A DNA stretch of 64,000 nt. Source: Undaria pinnatifida. Its lineage: Eukaryota > Sar > Phaeophyceae > Laminariales > Alariaceae. How positions within the stretch are numbered: the stretch's first letter is position 1; each line of letters begins with the position of its first letter. The notes under the pieces were generated by a model. That model was given only the letters and a program-made list of their open reading frames with translations. It was not told where the DNA came from and did not search any database. Of the stretch, positions 41,468 through 51,739 are shown piece after piece. The stretch lies in contig JABAKD010000021.1 in the NCBI GenBank assembly GCA_012845835.1, forward strand, positions 5,408,477 to 5,472,476, given 5' to 3'. A program made the translations under genes and the position numbers.

Positions 41468-42910
41468 CATTTCTTATCGACTCATAGCTGAAGTTAATAT
41501 AATAAGTATCACAACGGCGGGGGGGGGGGGGTTAACACAGCTAAAATAATGTAAACAGACAACCAAATTCTACATGCATGCCTTTAAAAATAGATTACTG
41601 TCTGCTGCAGCTGTTACATCCAAAGTTGATATGAATTAAGGCCCAAATTGGAGTAATCCAGTTGCATCCATAGTCGTCATATCATATAGATTTTCATGTG
41701 TCAAAAATAATTTCAAGCATTATTTGAGTCGACTCGTCATATACATGGGAAAAAAAGAATACAACTGACGATGGAAAATGGGGTGGGAACTTCTGCCACT
41801 TTGGTGAGTTGTGGGATAGGAAAACCTGTGTGCGAACGTCGGTATGGGATGGGAACAACTGGGAGGACGGCGGGCCGGGAATCAGTCGGGACGGGAACAA
41901 TATGCCTTAAGTCGTGACGGTAGACGGCGGGAACAGAGCCCAAGGTCGGGAAGGGGTCGGGAAGTCGCGTACGGGAACGAAATACACTCGGGATTAACGT
42001 TCTCGTCTCGACCACATTTTCCTGACCCGCCCATTACCGCGCGTACCCTTGGGAAATTCATCAATATAGAAACATCCATATTGTATCTATCTGAAAACCC
42101 CAACAACTACGGGTACATGTACGTATATCTCGTCACCGAGCACGTGAGCATCCTCAACAACCCCTCCGCTTTTTTCTGCTCTGGGAACGAAACAACCCAC
42201 AGCATCGCTCGTCATACCCCAGTGATCCAAAACAAGATCATCATGTATTCAAAACTCAGTAGTACTCTCAAAACCCAAATACCACACAAGAATCGAAACT
42301 CAGATTCAATCCAAAATAGTAGAACTGCAAGCGTACGCGCGGTCATGGTTGGGTCGGAAAAATGTGCTCGAGTCGGGAATTGGTCGGGACGGGAACGGGA
42401 ATCACGATGCATTTCGTTCCCGACCACGACTGTCCGATCCGTTCCCGACCTCGGCATCTGTTGCCACCATCTATCGTCCCAACTTACGGCATCTTGTTCC
42501 CGTCGCGACTGTTTCCCGTCCCGCCGTGTTGTCGATTCCCGAGTTTTCCCGTCCCGCCGTCCGCCCAGTTGTTCCCATTCCATCCTGACGTTCGCACCCA
42601 ATTTCTCCCATTTCGCAACTCATTCAAGTGCCAGATGTTTCCATCCCATTTACTATATGGGTTGTGTATTTTTTTCCATCATGTGACTAGTCCTGCTATT
42701 TACGGATAGATGTAAATGGGTAGATCCAATTTTGATCATTCAACATTGGATGCGGCAGCTGCAGCAGCAGTAGTCCATTAAAGGTATGTAGAGTAGATTG
42801 TCCAATTAATTTTTCAATCTTGTAACCCCCCCACCCCCCCCCCCCCCCCCCCGCTGAGCTTTTTTGTGATTTGTTTTAATACCTTAGCTATGAGTCGACA
42901 AATACCTGCT
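41468..42910. mobile_element. Foldback element: ~580-bp inverted arms, ~275-bp spacer
   Basis: The left arm (41468-42050) and right arm (42328-42910) are imperfect inverted copies over their whole length. Outer ends are CGACTCATAGCT and AGCTATGAGTCG. Next come a G tract facing a C tract, then ACATGCATGCCTTTAAA facing its complement, CTGCTGCAGCTG, GGGATGGGAACAACTGGG, GGTCGGGAA words and ACCGCGCGTAC at the inner edge. The spacer is AT-rich. A 280-codon frame (41844-42686) crosses both arms and is an artefact of the palindrome. No transposase is present. It abuts the end of the retrotransposon. Confidence 0.8.
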
Positions 42911-43019
42911 TGAACTCGTTTTGAAGCATAAAAATTCCAAAACATTCCTTTTTCAGGCGGCGAAGGACCGTTCGAGCAGTTGACAAATAGCACTCACTCG
43001 GCACTCGGCACTCGGTATC

Positions 43020-43392
43020 ATTTCCCTCTTTTCAACCATTGCCGATCCAATTCCCAACCATTGCGGACTGCGCCTCGCGGCCATAGACCGACCCAACCAT
43101 CCGTGACCAAATTCTTCCCGGTCGAGCTACCGACCGTTTTCCCGAATATTTGCCCGACCGATTTCCCGATTAGGTTCATTGGCCGATTTCCCGACCACGT
43201 ACCCGCCCGATTTTCCCGACCTGTTTCCAACCCGTTCCATGATCCCGTCCCGTCCGGTGTCCAGCCAAGAAATGGTGGACTTCCGTCCATTCCCTTCAGC
43301 CAAATGGTTTCCCGCTATCCCGTCCCATTCCCTTCCCACGGTAGGCAACCGGGAACCTTTTCCCATATCATCGCTCGGGAAGACCCAAACAA
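43020..43392 (-). repeat. GGTCGGGAA dispersed repeat, copy 2 (minus)
   Basis: On the minus strand from 43392 it reads TCCCGAGCGATGATATGGG, AAAAGGTTCCC, GGAATGGGACGGGATAGCGG, ATCATGGAACGG and then GGTCGGGAAA words at about 24-bp spacing (43120-43225). This is the order of the 32336 copy. It adjoins the decayed copia RT. Confidence 0.7.
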
Positions 43393-43419
43393 GAGTCCGC
43401 CGGCGGCGGGCAAAACGGT

Positions 43420-43930
43420 TACCATCCCGTTCCGGCCGGTGCCTCCGATACCGCGCGTACTCTTCGAATATCATGGTCTTAACTCCAAAAACTTCAAGGA
43501 CTTCTGCTTTGAGATCGTCAATAAACCAGGTTCTTGTCTCGGGAATAGTGTCAACGAGCGTACCATCGCCTGCCATCGTTATTGATGGCTACAAGTTTGC
43601 CCAGGTCCTAGCAAAACCAGTCACATCTCTCTTTACGGCCTACCGCAAAACTTTCACCCACGTGCACTACTGCAATGACAACGGAGACAGACCCTTCTGT
43701 TTAATGAATCTAAAAACGCAGGGATTCGCACGGCTCTGCTCAAAACTAGACTCTTCAGACACGGCCGACTAGGTGTTTTGTGCCAAGACCTCAACGGTTG
43801 CTTCAGACCGTACAGACTACGATTAAGGCGTACTACTCTATTTACCAGATGAATCTCCAAAGCCCTTTAGCATACGCATCAAAACAACATCATTCACCTC
43901 GTTCTGCATAAACGCCTGTCGTTGTACATC
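43420..43930 (-). pseudogene. Ty1/copia reverse transcriptase remnant
   Basis: On the minus strand: CHFDVQRQAFMQNEVNDVV (about 43930-43875), KGFGDSS, then VVRLNRSLYGLKQPLRSWH (about 43842-43785), the classic copia SLYGLKQ block. In shifted frames come SVSVVIAVVHVGE (about 43690-43650, where the YVDD box is expected and is decayed), a WYARxHYSRD block (about 43555-43525) and DDLKAEVLEVFGVKT. Stops and at least three frame changes show long decay. The 5' part and integrase are absent. It would have copied element RNA. Confidence 0.75.
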
Positions 43931-44087
43931 AAAATGACACAGATATAACTGCAACTCGCATGCCAGTTATTGATAACTGGTACCTGTGCTGACTGATTAA
44001 CATTCTTGAACTTCGGTGAACAACCATCTGTCGACGTGGATTGACCTGTCTGATAATACGTACCAGGTATCTGGCACCTGGTATACA

Positions 44088-44225
44088 ATCAATGTCGCCG
44101 ACCTATACCCTTAATGAGGACACACAAACCGTAATACGCGCGATCAGAGTATCACACCCAGCTTGCAAATATGAGTTTCGACGAAAATCTTGATCTCACA
44201 GCTGGATGGAGTGTATTTTCATTTG
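44088..44225 (-). mobile_element. Poly-G-family arm, minus, head-to-head with next element
   Basis: In complement it reads ATGAAAATACACTCCATCCA, GCTGTGAGATCAAGATTTTC, TCATATTTGCAAGCTGGG, CGCGCGTATTACGG and TCATTAAGGGTATAGG, then stops. The arm of the following element starts one or a few bases away in opposite orientation. Confidence 0.7.
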
Positions 44226-46378
44226 TAATAATATTATAAAAAATGAAAATACACTTCAGCTGTCTGTGAGATCGAAGATTTCGTCGAAAGTCATCTTTGC
44301 AAGCTGTGTGTGATACTCCGATTGCGCGTATTACGAGTTGTGTGTCCTCATTAAGGATATAGGTCGGCGACTCCCCTTACAACTACAGTGTAGCTATCAG
44401 GGTCAACAGGGTGATTTTAGTCAGTCTGTGCGCGGAAACTATAAAACCCGTTTCTGAGGGGGACAAAATCTTACAGCTGTGGAGGGAAATGTATCATTTC
44501 ATCAAGTGAATCCTGTAAGTCGAATAACCGGTGAGGGGGGGGGGCGGAGTTTTGAAGGACGTGGGGGCCTGGTTTTGATCAAAAGCGAGCGGGTTTGGAG
44601 GGGGGGGGGGGGGGGGGGGGGGGGCGAACCATCAGGGCAATCAGAATTTCTGCAGAAAAAAGTTAATAGCGGTGTCTTGTCAAACGTAGAGAGTAGGAAG
44701 CCTATGGATTTTTTTTTGTCGTTTTCAAGCAAGCGGTTGCGTTGACATATACAACAATGCTCTTGATGTAAAGGAAATGAGCACCACGCAGCGATCATCT
44801 ACTACACGCTAGTGCATGTTTTCATGAGCACCACTAACAAGAGCACCAGACATGGACGCGACATCTACAGGACCACAACATCTTCGACGACAGTGGGGGA
44901 GAAAACAGGGCGTATAATCGTACACTAGATAATAACAACAATGTGAAAAAGAAGTACAGACAGTTATGTTAACACTGCGGTAGACCACACTACCAACCAA
45001 ATACGCAGGGTATTTCTTGCCTCCGGCCGTTTGCATGATCGCCTGACAACCTCTACCAAACGAGGTAGCATATGCCTAACAAAGTAAAGTCACCCTCGAT
45101 TTCAATAGTGGTGACATCGCATGCCCACGTCACCTCGCTTGGTGTATTTGTAAGATGTACCTCTGTCTTGGATTTTGCGACCTTAGAGCCCCACATCGGC
45201 ACGGCGAAAATCATGGGCGTAAAATCGTATAAGTGAGACAATAATAATGTGAAAAGGAGATAAAGACAGAGACGCTAAAATTGCGGTAAACCGCACTACC
45301 AATTTATTACATAAGGTATTCCGTATATATACCGTCTGTATGATCGCCTCCCAACCTATGCCAAGCGAAGTATGACCAACGAAGTAACGTAGTTGAGCGC
45401 GTGTACACTAAGCGTTCCTTTCAAAACAACAACGATTCGCATCTCTCCGTGTCGTTCTCACTGACGGTAACTTTGCATGACCACATCATCTCGCCTGTTG
45501 TATTTGGCAATATGCATCTCTTTCTTATATTTAGCGATGTCAGAAAAAAATGGTATCTACATGATTGTAGTGTCGACCAATACCTTGATTTTAATATTTT
45601 ACGTGACCTAAACCTCTTGAAAACCCTGCCCCCCCCCCCCCCCCCCCCCCCCCCCGGCCTTTTTTTTTCCCCTCGATTCCTCTTGCTTAAACACCCCACC
45701 TACTATCGAAATCCGCCAGAGTAATAAACACTTCCACGCCCTGGATATCGCCTCGTTATCGTTTCAGAGCCGTAAATGCCGCTGCTGCAATTCCCACCCA
45801 CCCCCGCCCCCAACGCCCCCTCCTTCCCCACCACCCGCAATATCGCCTAGATCTAGCACCACGCGTATAGCGAACCCCTACATCTATGCGACCTAAAGCC
45901 CTTCCCCCCCGCCCCCGCCCCCTCCAGCCACATTCCCCCCCCCTCCCCCACAAGAAATATTTGTTGTTTCCACGCACAAATTGACCTGCACCACCCGTTC
46001 CCTCCCCCCCCTTTCCTCCTCCCGCCCCCCTTTTGATCAAAATCAGGCCCCCACGTCCTTGAAAAATCCGCCCTCCCCTCACCGGTTATTCGACTTACAA
46101 GATCCAGTTGATAAACAGATGCATTTCCATTCACAGCTGTAAGATTTTGTCCCCCTCAAAACCGGGTTTTATAGTTTCCGCGCACAGACTGCCTAACATC
46201 ACCCTGCTGACCCTGATAGCTACACTGTAGTTGCAAGGGGAGTCGCCGACCTATATCCTTAATGAGGACACACAAGCCGTAATACGCGCGATCGGAGTAT
46301 CACACACAGCTTGCAAAGATGAGTTTCGACAAAGTCTTCGATCTCACAGCTTGAGTGTATTTTGATTTTTATAATTTA
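44226..46378. mobile_element. Poly-G-family composite element, both arms present
   Basis: The left arm is 44226-44640 (plus) and the right arm is 45590-46378 (minus). The left arm includes the 25-base G run at 44600-44624. The right arm includes a 27-base C run at 45629-45655 and the long form of the family (units ending in C tracts, GTGCTAGGTCTAG-type block in complement near 45855). The interior, 44640-45590, holds a tandem duplication of unrelated sequence. No transposase is visible. The inward-pointing arms would be long terminal inverted repeats. Confidence 0.6.
44906..45525 (+). repeat. Tandem duplication, about 305-bp period, inside the composite element
   Basis: Blocks beginning GGGCGTATAATCGTA (about 44910) and GGGCGTAAAATCGTA (about 45215) share AATAATGTGAAAA, a TGCGGTAGACC/TGCGGTAAACC word before CACACTACC/CGCACTACC, GGTATT, TGATCGCCT, GTAACGT-like, CACGTCACCTCG/CACATCATCTCG, TTGTATTTG and ATGCATCTC-like ends. 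Non-coding. Confidence 0.6.
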
Positions 46379-46654
46379 TCGGGGAACTTCGGCGAAACGT
46401 GCATTAACGCACGTCCCTCGGCTACACCCCCCTTCCCCCCCCCTCCCCGCTAAATATTTTGCCAGGTACAGAGCAAGGAGTAGTCAGGCAATGTATCGGG
46501 TTCTATTGCTGAAATATCTAGCGGTCTGCGAGACACATGCTAATCATTGGCACTTGAAATTTGATGATACGTTGTACTGAAATATGAAGAATGCACCCCT
46601 CCCCCCCCCCTCGTCGCATTGCACGCAATGCCAAGTGTTAAGTTGGCAGGCTAT

Positions 46655-47310
46655 AATATAATAAAAGCAAAAATACACTACAGCTGTGGTGATATTCAAT
46701 ATTTTGTCGGAACTCATCTTTGCAAGCTGTGTGCAATACTCCGATCGCGCGTATTACGGCTTGTGTGTCCTCATTAAGGATACAGGTCGGCGACTCCCCT
46801 TGCACCTACGATGTAGCTATCAGGGTCAACAGGGTGGTGTTGGGCAGTCTGTGCGCGGAAACTATACAACCCGTTTTTGAAAGGGACAAAGTCTTACAGC
46901 TGTGAATGGAAATGCATCAGTTTATGAAATGAATCCTGTAAGTCGAATAACCGGTGACGGGAGGGCGTTTTTTTCAAGGACGTGGGTGTCTGGGCTTGAT
47001 CAAGAAGAAGCGGGGAGGGGGAGGGCGGGACGGGCGAGGTAGCTCAATCTATGCGTGGAAACTATATATATCTTTGAAGGGGACAAATCTTACGGTCATG
47101 TATATCCTGTAAGTCGTACAACCAGTGAGGAGAGGGTGGAGCGTTCGAGGCGGGGAGGGGGGGGGTGGGGTGGGGGTTGAGGGGGGAAGGGGGGGGGGCG
47201 AAAGGGGTTTTAAAACATCTTCAGGTCCCATAGATGTAGGGGTTTGCTATACGCATGGTGCTAGGTCTACGCGATGGTGCGGGTGATGGGGAAGGAGGGG
47301 GCGTTGGGAG

Positions 47311-47357
<47 letters not shown>

Positions 47358-47760
47358 GAACTGCAGCAGCGTCATGGATGGCTCTAGAAATATAATGAGG
47401 TGAAAACAAGTGCGTGGAAGTGTGTTTTACTCTGGCAGATTTCGATGTTAGGTGGGGGATTTGAGCAAGAATAAGGAACAGAGGGAAAAAAATAAAAAAA
47501 GGACGGAAAGGATGGGGGGGGGGTGAAAGGGTTTTCCAGATATTTAGGTCACATATATAATATAAAAATACTCTCCAGCTGTGAGGTCGAAGATTTGGCC
47601 GAAACCCATATTTTGCAAGCTTGTGTGTGATGCTCCGATCGCGCGTATTACGCATAGCAAAACCCGTGGTGCTAGGTCTAGGTGATCGTGCGGGTGGTGG
47701 GGAAGGAGGGGGCGTTTAGGGGTGGGGGGGGGGGGCGACATGAATTGGAGCTACGACATG
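46655..47760 (+). mobile_element. Poly-G-family element, long form, with second arm and 43-base G run
   Basis: It starts ATAATAAAAGCAAAAATACA and runs through all family landmarks. It has two further internal units (AAACTATATATATCTTTG at 47060), a CATAGATGTAGGGGTTTG block, GTGCTAGGTCTACGCG, the 43-base G run at 47314-47356, ATGGATGGCTCTAG and TTTAGGTCACATA. A second family arm then begins (about 47560-47655), followed by a repeat of the GTGCTAGGTCTAGG block. The last part therefore looks like a tandem or nested copy. Non-coding. Confidence 0.7.
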
Positions 47761-47764
47761 GATG

Positions 47765-48160
47765 GCTTGAAAGACAATGAGGTGCTATATGCCCCCGCCC
47801 CCTTCCCCTTATTGCATGCGATGCCAAGTATCTAGTGGGCAAGTGTTATATGCGTGGTGTACTAGTGCTTGTACTGGGCCTGTTTCGCCTAGGTTTGTGA
47901 GTGATGCTAATCTGCTGTTTTAGGTTAACTTACTTTAAGGTGAGCACTACTTCTACTACTACTTACTACACTACGAAGTACTGAAATATTATACACCAGA
48001 TATATAATAATAGTATTTATGGCATGATCAATGAATGCATTGACACTTTTATTTATCGCATGCAATACGACCGCACCGAAACTCGTACATTCATTATGGT
48101 TTGTCAACGCTGGTTAACTGGAGGTAAACGTTCCACGTGGGGAAGTATTTAATATTGGTA
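47765..48160. other. No supportable gene
   Basis: AT-rich DNA with a CTACTACTT run near 47950. Nothing recognised. Confidence 0.4.
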
Positions 48161-48440
48161 ACTGGTGCTGGGTTCTTGAATGGAAGTCTGGCATGATACG
48201 ACGAGTAGCATTATATGTTGTTGGCTTTGATGCTTGGTTCTTGAATGGGAGCGAGCCTGGCTGGACGCCAACACTGACTGGTATTACTAGTGCTGGGTTC
48301 TTGCATGAAAGCCTGGCATGACACGAATATTTGTGGCGTTGATGCTAGGTCCTTAAGTTGGAGCCTGATTAGACGCGAGCACTGGGCCATGGTGGTATTA
48401 TAAATGCTTAGTTCTTGAGAATGAGATGGTAGAATTCGAT
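48161..48440 (+). repeat. Minisatellite, five diverged 51-68-bp units
   Basis: Units start near 48163, 48229, 48290, 48341 and 48404 with GGTGCTGGGTTCTTG or near variants (GATGCTTGGTTCTTGAATGG, GATGCTAGGTCCTTAAG). They continue with GGAGCCTGGCATGAC-type words. Alternate units resemble each other more, suggesting a dimer of about 120 bp. Confidence 0.65.
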
Positions 48441-48602
48441 TTTCTTCAGCAGTAGAGTGTGATGATAGTTACTACTACTCTCTACCGGTATTTATTTGAC
48501 ATCCTAAGCCCATGAGCTTTACAGGCTCTTGATTGTTGTGGCTTTTAGTCTTTGACGTAACCATGGTATCTATGTTGATATTTTGGTATTATTATAGACT
48601 AG

Positions 48603-49296
48603 ACTACAATAAAAATAAAAAAATACACTCCAGCTGTGAGGTCGAATATTTTGTCGAAACTCATCTTTGCAAGCTGTGTGTGATACTCCGATCGCGCGTA
48701 TTACGGCTAGTGTGTCCTCATTAAGGATATAGGACAGCAACTCCCCATGGAACTACAGCGTAGCTATCAGGGTCAACAGGGTGATGTTAGTCAGTCTGCG
48801 GGCGGAAACCTTAAAACCCGTTTCTGAGGGGGACAACATCTGACAGCTGTGAAAGGAATTGCATCAGTTTATCAAGGGTATCCTGTAAGTCGTATAACCG
48901 GTGAAGGGAGGGCAGAGTTTTTAAGGGCGTGGGGGCCTGGGTTTGAACAAGAGGGCGCGGGGGGGCGGTAGAACGGGCGGGTCAACTCAATCTGTGCGTG
49001 GAGCCTATAAATAAATCGTTGAAGGGGAAAAATCTGACGGTATTGGAAGGAATGCTCCAGTTTATCATGTATATCCTGTAAGTCATACAACCAGAGAGGA
49101 GAGGGCGTAGTGTTCGAAGGCGTGGGTGGGACGGGGGGGGGCAAAAGTGTTTCATCAGCATTAGGTCGCATAGATATAGGGGGTTTTACATATATATAGG
49201 CCACCCAGTAATACGCGGCATCGGAGTTTCGCACACAGCTGGCAAAGATGAGTTTCGACAAAATCTACGATCTCACAGCTGGAATGCACTATATTT
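48603..49296. mobile_element. Poly-G-family element with both terminal arms, about 690 bp
   Basis: The left arm (from 48603, plus: AAAAATACACTCCAGCTGTG, AAACTCATCTTTGCAAGCTG, CGCGCGTATTACGG) and the right arm (49200-49296, minus, complement AAATATAGTGCATTCCAGCTG) are inverted copies of about 95 bp. Between them lie the family's first unit, a second unit (GAGCCTATAAATAAATCG) and a third partial unit ending in G tracts. This is the most compact complete copy and best defines the element ends. A TAGACTAGACTA word is immediately upstream (48595). Confidence 0.75.
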
Positions 49297-49299
49297 TTT

Positions 49300-49789
49300 C
49301 CATCAGTCCATTGAATTTTGCAGACTCTTGATTCTGGCTTTTAATTTTGATAATTAATGAGACGTTGCGTTGAGGTTGAGATATGAGAGTTTGTGCTGAG
49401 GTCGAGATTCCATTGAAGTTTTATTATTATTGTTGAATCTGATATTCAATGTTTTAATTAGAGGTTTGAAGTTTGTTTCAGTTTTGCATTTCACACACAC
49501 ACACACTTGTTTCAACCCCATTCGCCAGGTAGCTGATAACCGTTTGACTAGTCTAATAGGGCAGACGCTCCTAGTTCGGAGGTTATGGCAACTGAGTGCT
49601 GATTATCGGGTCGATGTTGAAGTCGTCGATTTGGCAGATTTTGTATTTGTCATTCATACTGAACTCTACCTCCTGTCGGAATGATATTTGGTTTTGATAT
49701 TTGGAGTTTGAGCATGATGACAAGGATTTGAGTACTTGGTTATCATGGTTTCAATCGCCGATATGTTTTGACGTCTGTCTGCATTTTCC
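49300..49789. other. No supportable gene
   Basis: AT-rich with a short (CA)n run at 49493-49507. An 84-codon frame at 49430-49684 is not convincing. Confidence 0.4.
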
Positions 49790-49915
49790 CGTGCACCTAC
49801 AAAGAAGGCTGCCGACGGTACGAGGCGTACGAGATGGTCATAAAACCGTCACGGAGTTTGTGTAGACAGCAGGGGTGTTTCTCCCCAGACACATTATATA
49901 TAGGCTCCTCGTTCA
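49790..49915 (+). repeat. Dispersed repeat (GAACCCACCCGTGAA family), 5' fragment
   Basis: It carries GACGGTACGAGGCGTACGAG, AAACCGTCACGGAGTTTGTG and ACACATTATATATAGGCTCC as in the 31800 copy. It is then cut off by a minus-strand poly-G-family copy that begins at about 49895. Confidence 0.6.
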
Positions 49916-50225
49916 AACCCAGGGCCCCACGCCCTTCAAAACTCCGCCCTCCTCTCACCGTTTAGACGACTTACAAGATACCCTCGATAAGCTGATGATG
50001 CATTGTCTTCCACAGCTGACATATTTTGTCCCCCTCAGGAAAGGAGTTGTTAGTTTTCGCGCACAGACTGACTAACATCACTCTGTTGACCCTAATAAGC
50101 TACACTATCTGTAGTTCCGAGGTGAATCGCCGACGTATGTCTTTCACTAGGTAACACAACCCGCAATACGCACGATTGCAGTGTCGCACATAGCTTGCAA
50201 AGATGAGGTTCGACAAAATATGACA
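49895..50225 (-). mobile_element. Poly-G-family fragment, minus
   Basis: In complement it contains GTCGAACCTCATCTTTGCAA, GTGTGCGACACTGCAATCG, CAACAGAGTGATGTTAGTCA, GCGCGAAAACTA, CTGAGGGGGACAAAATATG and TAAGTCGTCTAAACGG. It is more diverged than most copies and lacks the terminal AT-rich end. Confidence 0.6.
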
Positions 50226-50267
50226 ACAAGGCTATGTTTTGGAGGGTTTGTGGATCCCGGTTAAGGA

Positions 50268-50525
50268 TATGGGAGTCTAACAGAACTTCCAGAAGTTTCG
50301 GGTATACGGGTATGAAAGTGTTGCAGAACTTCCAAAAGCTGTAGGTATTGTAACACGGGGCGTGCAGAACTCACAGACGTTCCGGGTACGGGGTATGTAT
50401 GAATGTCCTACAAACCTAACAGAAGTTAGGGTACGGGTGTGAAAGTCTTACACAACTTCCGGAAGTTCCGGGTATTGTGGCACGGTCGTTCACAACTTAA
50501 AGAAGTTCCGGGTACGGGTAATACC
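50268..50525 (+). repeat. Palindromic minisatellite array 1 (GAACTTCCnGAAGTTC)
   Basis: About five diverged units contain ACAGAACTTCCAGAAGTTTC, CGGGTA and a GGCACGG-GTA or TATGAAAG word, spaced 45-65 bp. The core GAACTTCCGGAAGTTC is a perfect 16-bp palindrome in its best form (about 50456). The same unit forms a second array at 51310-51645. Confidence 0.7.
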
Positions 50526-50595
50526 CAGGTAAATGCACACCTTCTCTGGGGGGAGTTCGATTTGAAGTGGAGAATTGCTTCTAACTTGCATCAGG

Positions 50596-50892
50596 ATGGC
50601 ATGTTCTGACTTGGCCAATGTCCCCGAGAGGCAGTATGTCCTAAAACTTCAAGAGAATAATGAATTATCGACCAAACCACCACCGAGAGAAGCGATAAAT
50701 CGTGAACCTCAACGAGTGTCGACCGGGGCAACAGCCGCGCTCACAGCCATACTGCGCTATGATCATGCCATAGCGCACCCCGGCTGTGGCGTTTCAAACC
50801 AAATAATGGCGTTCGCAAGCCCATATTGGCGACCACAGCTCGAGAAGCCAAGTGCCGCGGCGAAGAAGAAGCGAAACCAACAAAAACACTGA
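50596..50892 (+). CDS. Unrecognised 98-aa protein candidate between two palindromic arrays
   Basis: ATG at 50596 opens MACSDLANVPERQYVLKLQE... and the frame closes with TGA at 50892. The product is hydrophilic with balanced composition: a helical N-terminal part, a polar middle (STKPPPREAINREPQR), then AALTAILRYDHAIAHPGCG and a strongly basic C terminus (AAAKKKRNQQKH) that could be a nuclear localisation or nucleic-acid-binding tail. No domain recognised and no splice evidence. The upstream in-frame extension (to 50575) lacks an ATG. It sits between two arrays of the same palindromic minisatellite, which raises the chance that it belongs to one element. Confidence 0.35.
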   Translation: MACSDLANVPERQYVLKLQENNELSTKPPPREAINREPQRVSTGATAALTAILRYDHAIAHPGCGVSNQIMAFASPYWRPQLEKPSAAAKKKRNQQKH

Positions 50893-51309
50893 AGATAGGT
50901 ACTTCTTCTGGACGTCGACGGTTGCGGCATCGCCGTCACGGCAGATCTATGTCCTATTCCGATCGCAAAAAACATTGACAATACTTGCACGCAATACGTG
51001 GTTTCCCGATAGACGCCAATTTCGTACCAGGTAGGTGTAGTATGTTTCCTCCGAATCGAATCGAACTCGATTCGATAAATAAAAGGATTTTTTTTTTTGT
51101 TCAAAGATTTCCTTCGTTCATATAACGGATAGAAACGAAAAATATGGACAGAACCTACAATAATAGATGCTACTTCGTATCATATACGATACGTGCTGCT
51201 ACTACTGTTGTACATTCGGTGTTCGGTTGGTTTCATGACGAGATATGACATAGTAACAGAATGCATAATACACTCTTTAAAGTTTGGGTTATTAAACCTG
51301 AATTAATGC

Positions 51310-51645
51310 ATGTAGGCTCTCCGGGTATTGTAGCAACGGTATACCCGTACCCCGGGTAGTGTTTGTACCACAGTCTTACAGAAGCAACAGAAGCTCCGGG
51401 TACGGTACGGAAGTGTCACAGAACTCACAGAAGTTCCGGGTATTGTGGCACGGGCGTATATAACTCACATACATTACAAAAATGATATACCCGTACCCCG
51501 GGTATTTGTGGCACTGGCGTACAGAACTTCCAGAAGTTCCGGGTACGGGCATGAGTGTCATACACAACTTCCAGGAGTTCCCGATACGGGTATGAATTCC
51601 TACAAAACTCACGGAAGTTCTTTGCACGGTGATACCCAAGAAAAA
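51310..51645 (+). repeat. Palindromic minisatellite array 2 (GAACTTCCnGAAGTTC)
   Basis: Six or so units share ACAGAACTTCCAGAAGTTCC, GGGTACGGG or GGGTATTGTGGCAC, with intervening ATACCCGTACCCCGGGTA, itself near-palindromic. Same family and orientation as the array at 50268. Confidence 0.7.
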
Positions 51646-51685
51646 TACCCCACGTATGGTTTCTGCGTACCAATCTTGACTATTC

Positions 51686-51720
51686 GATCTCACAGCTGGA
51701 GTGTATTTTTACTTTTATAG
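51686..51720 (-). mobile_element. Poly-G-family terminal fragment, minus
   Basis: The complement reads AAAAATACACTCCAGCTGTG then AGATCGA, the first 35 bases of the family arm, and stops abruptly against the palindromic array. Confidence 0.6.
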
Positions 51721-51739
51721 TACTATACGATAGACTAGA

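Noticed and set aside
41844-42686. 280-codon plus-strand open frame
   Set aside because: It crosses both arms and the spacer of the foldback element. Its ends encode mirror-image reading of the same repeat, so it is a product of the palindrome, not a protein gene.
50268-50525. CRISPR-like repeats with palindromic cores
   Set aside because: Repeat units and the sequence between them are both diverged copies of one minisatellite, and no cas-like gene is nearby.
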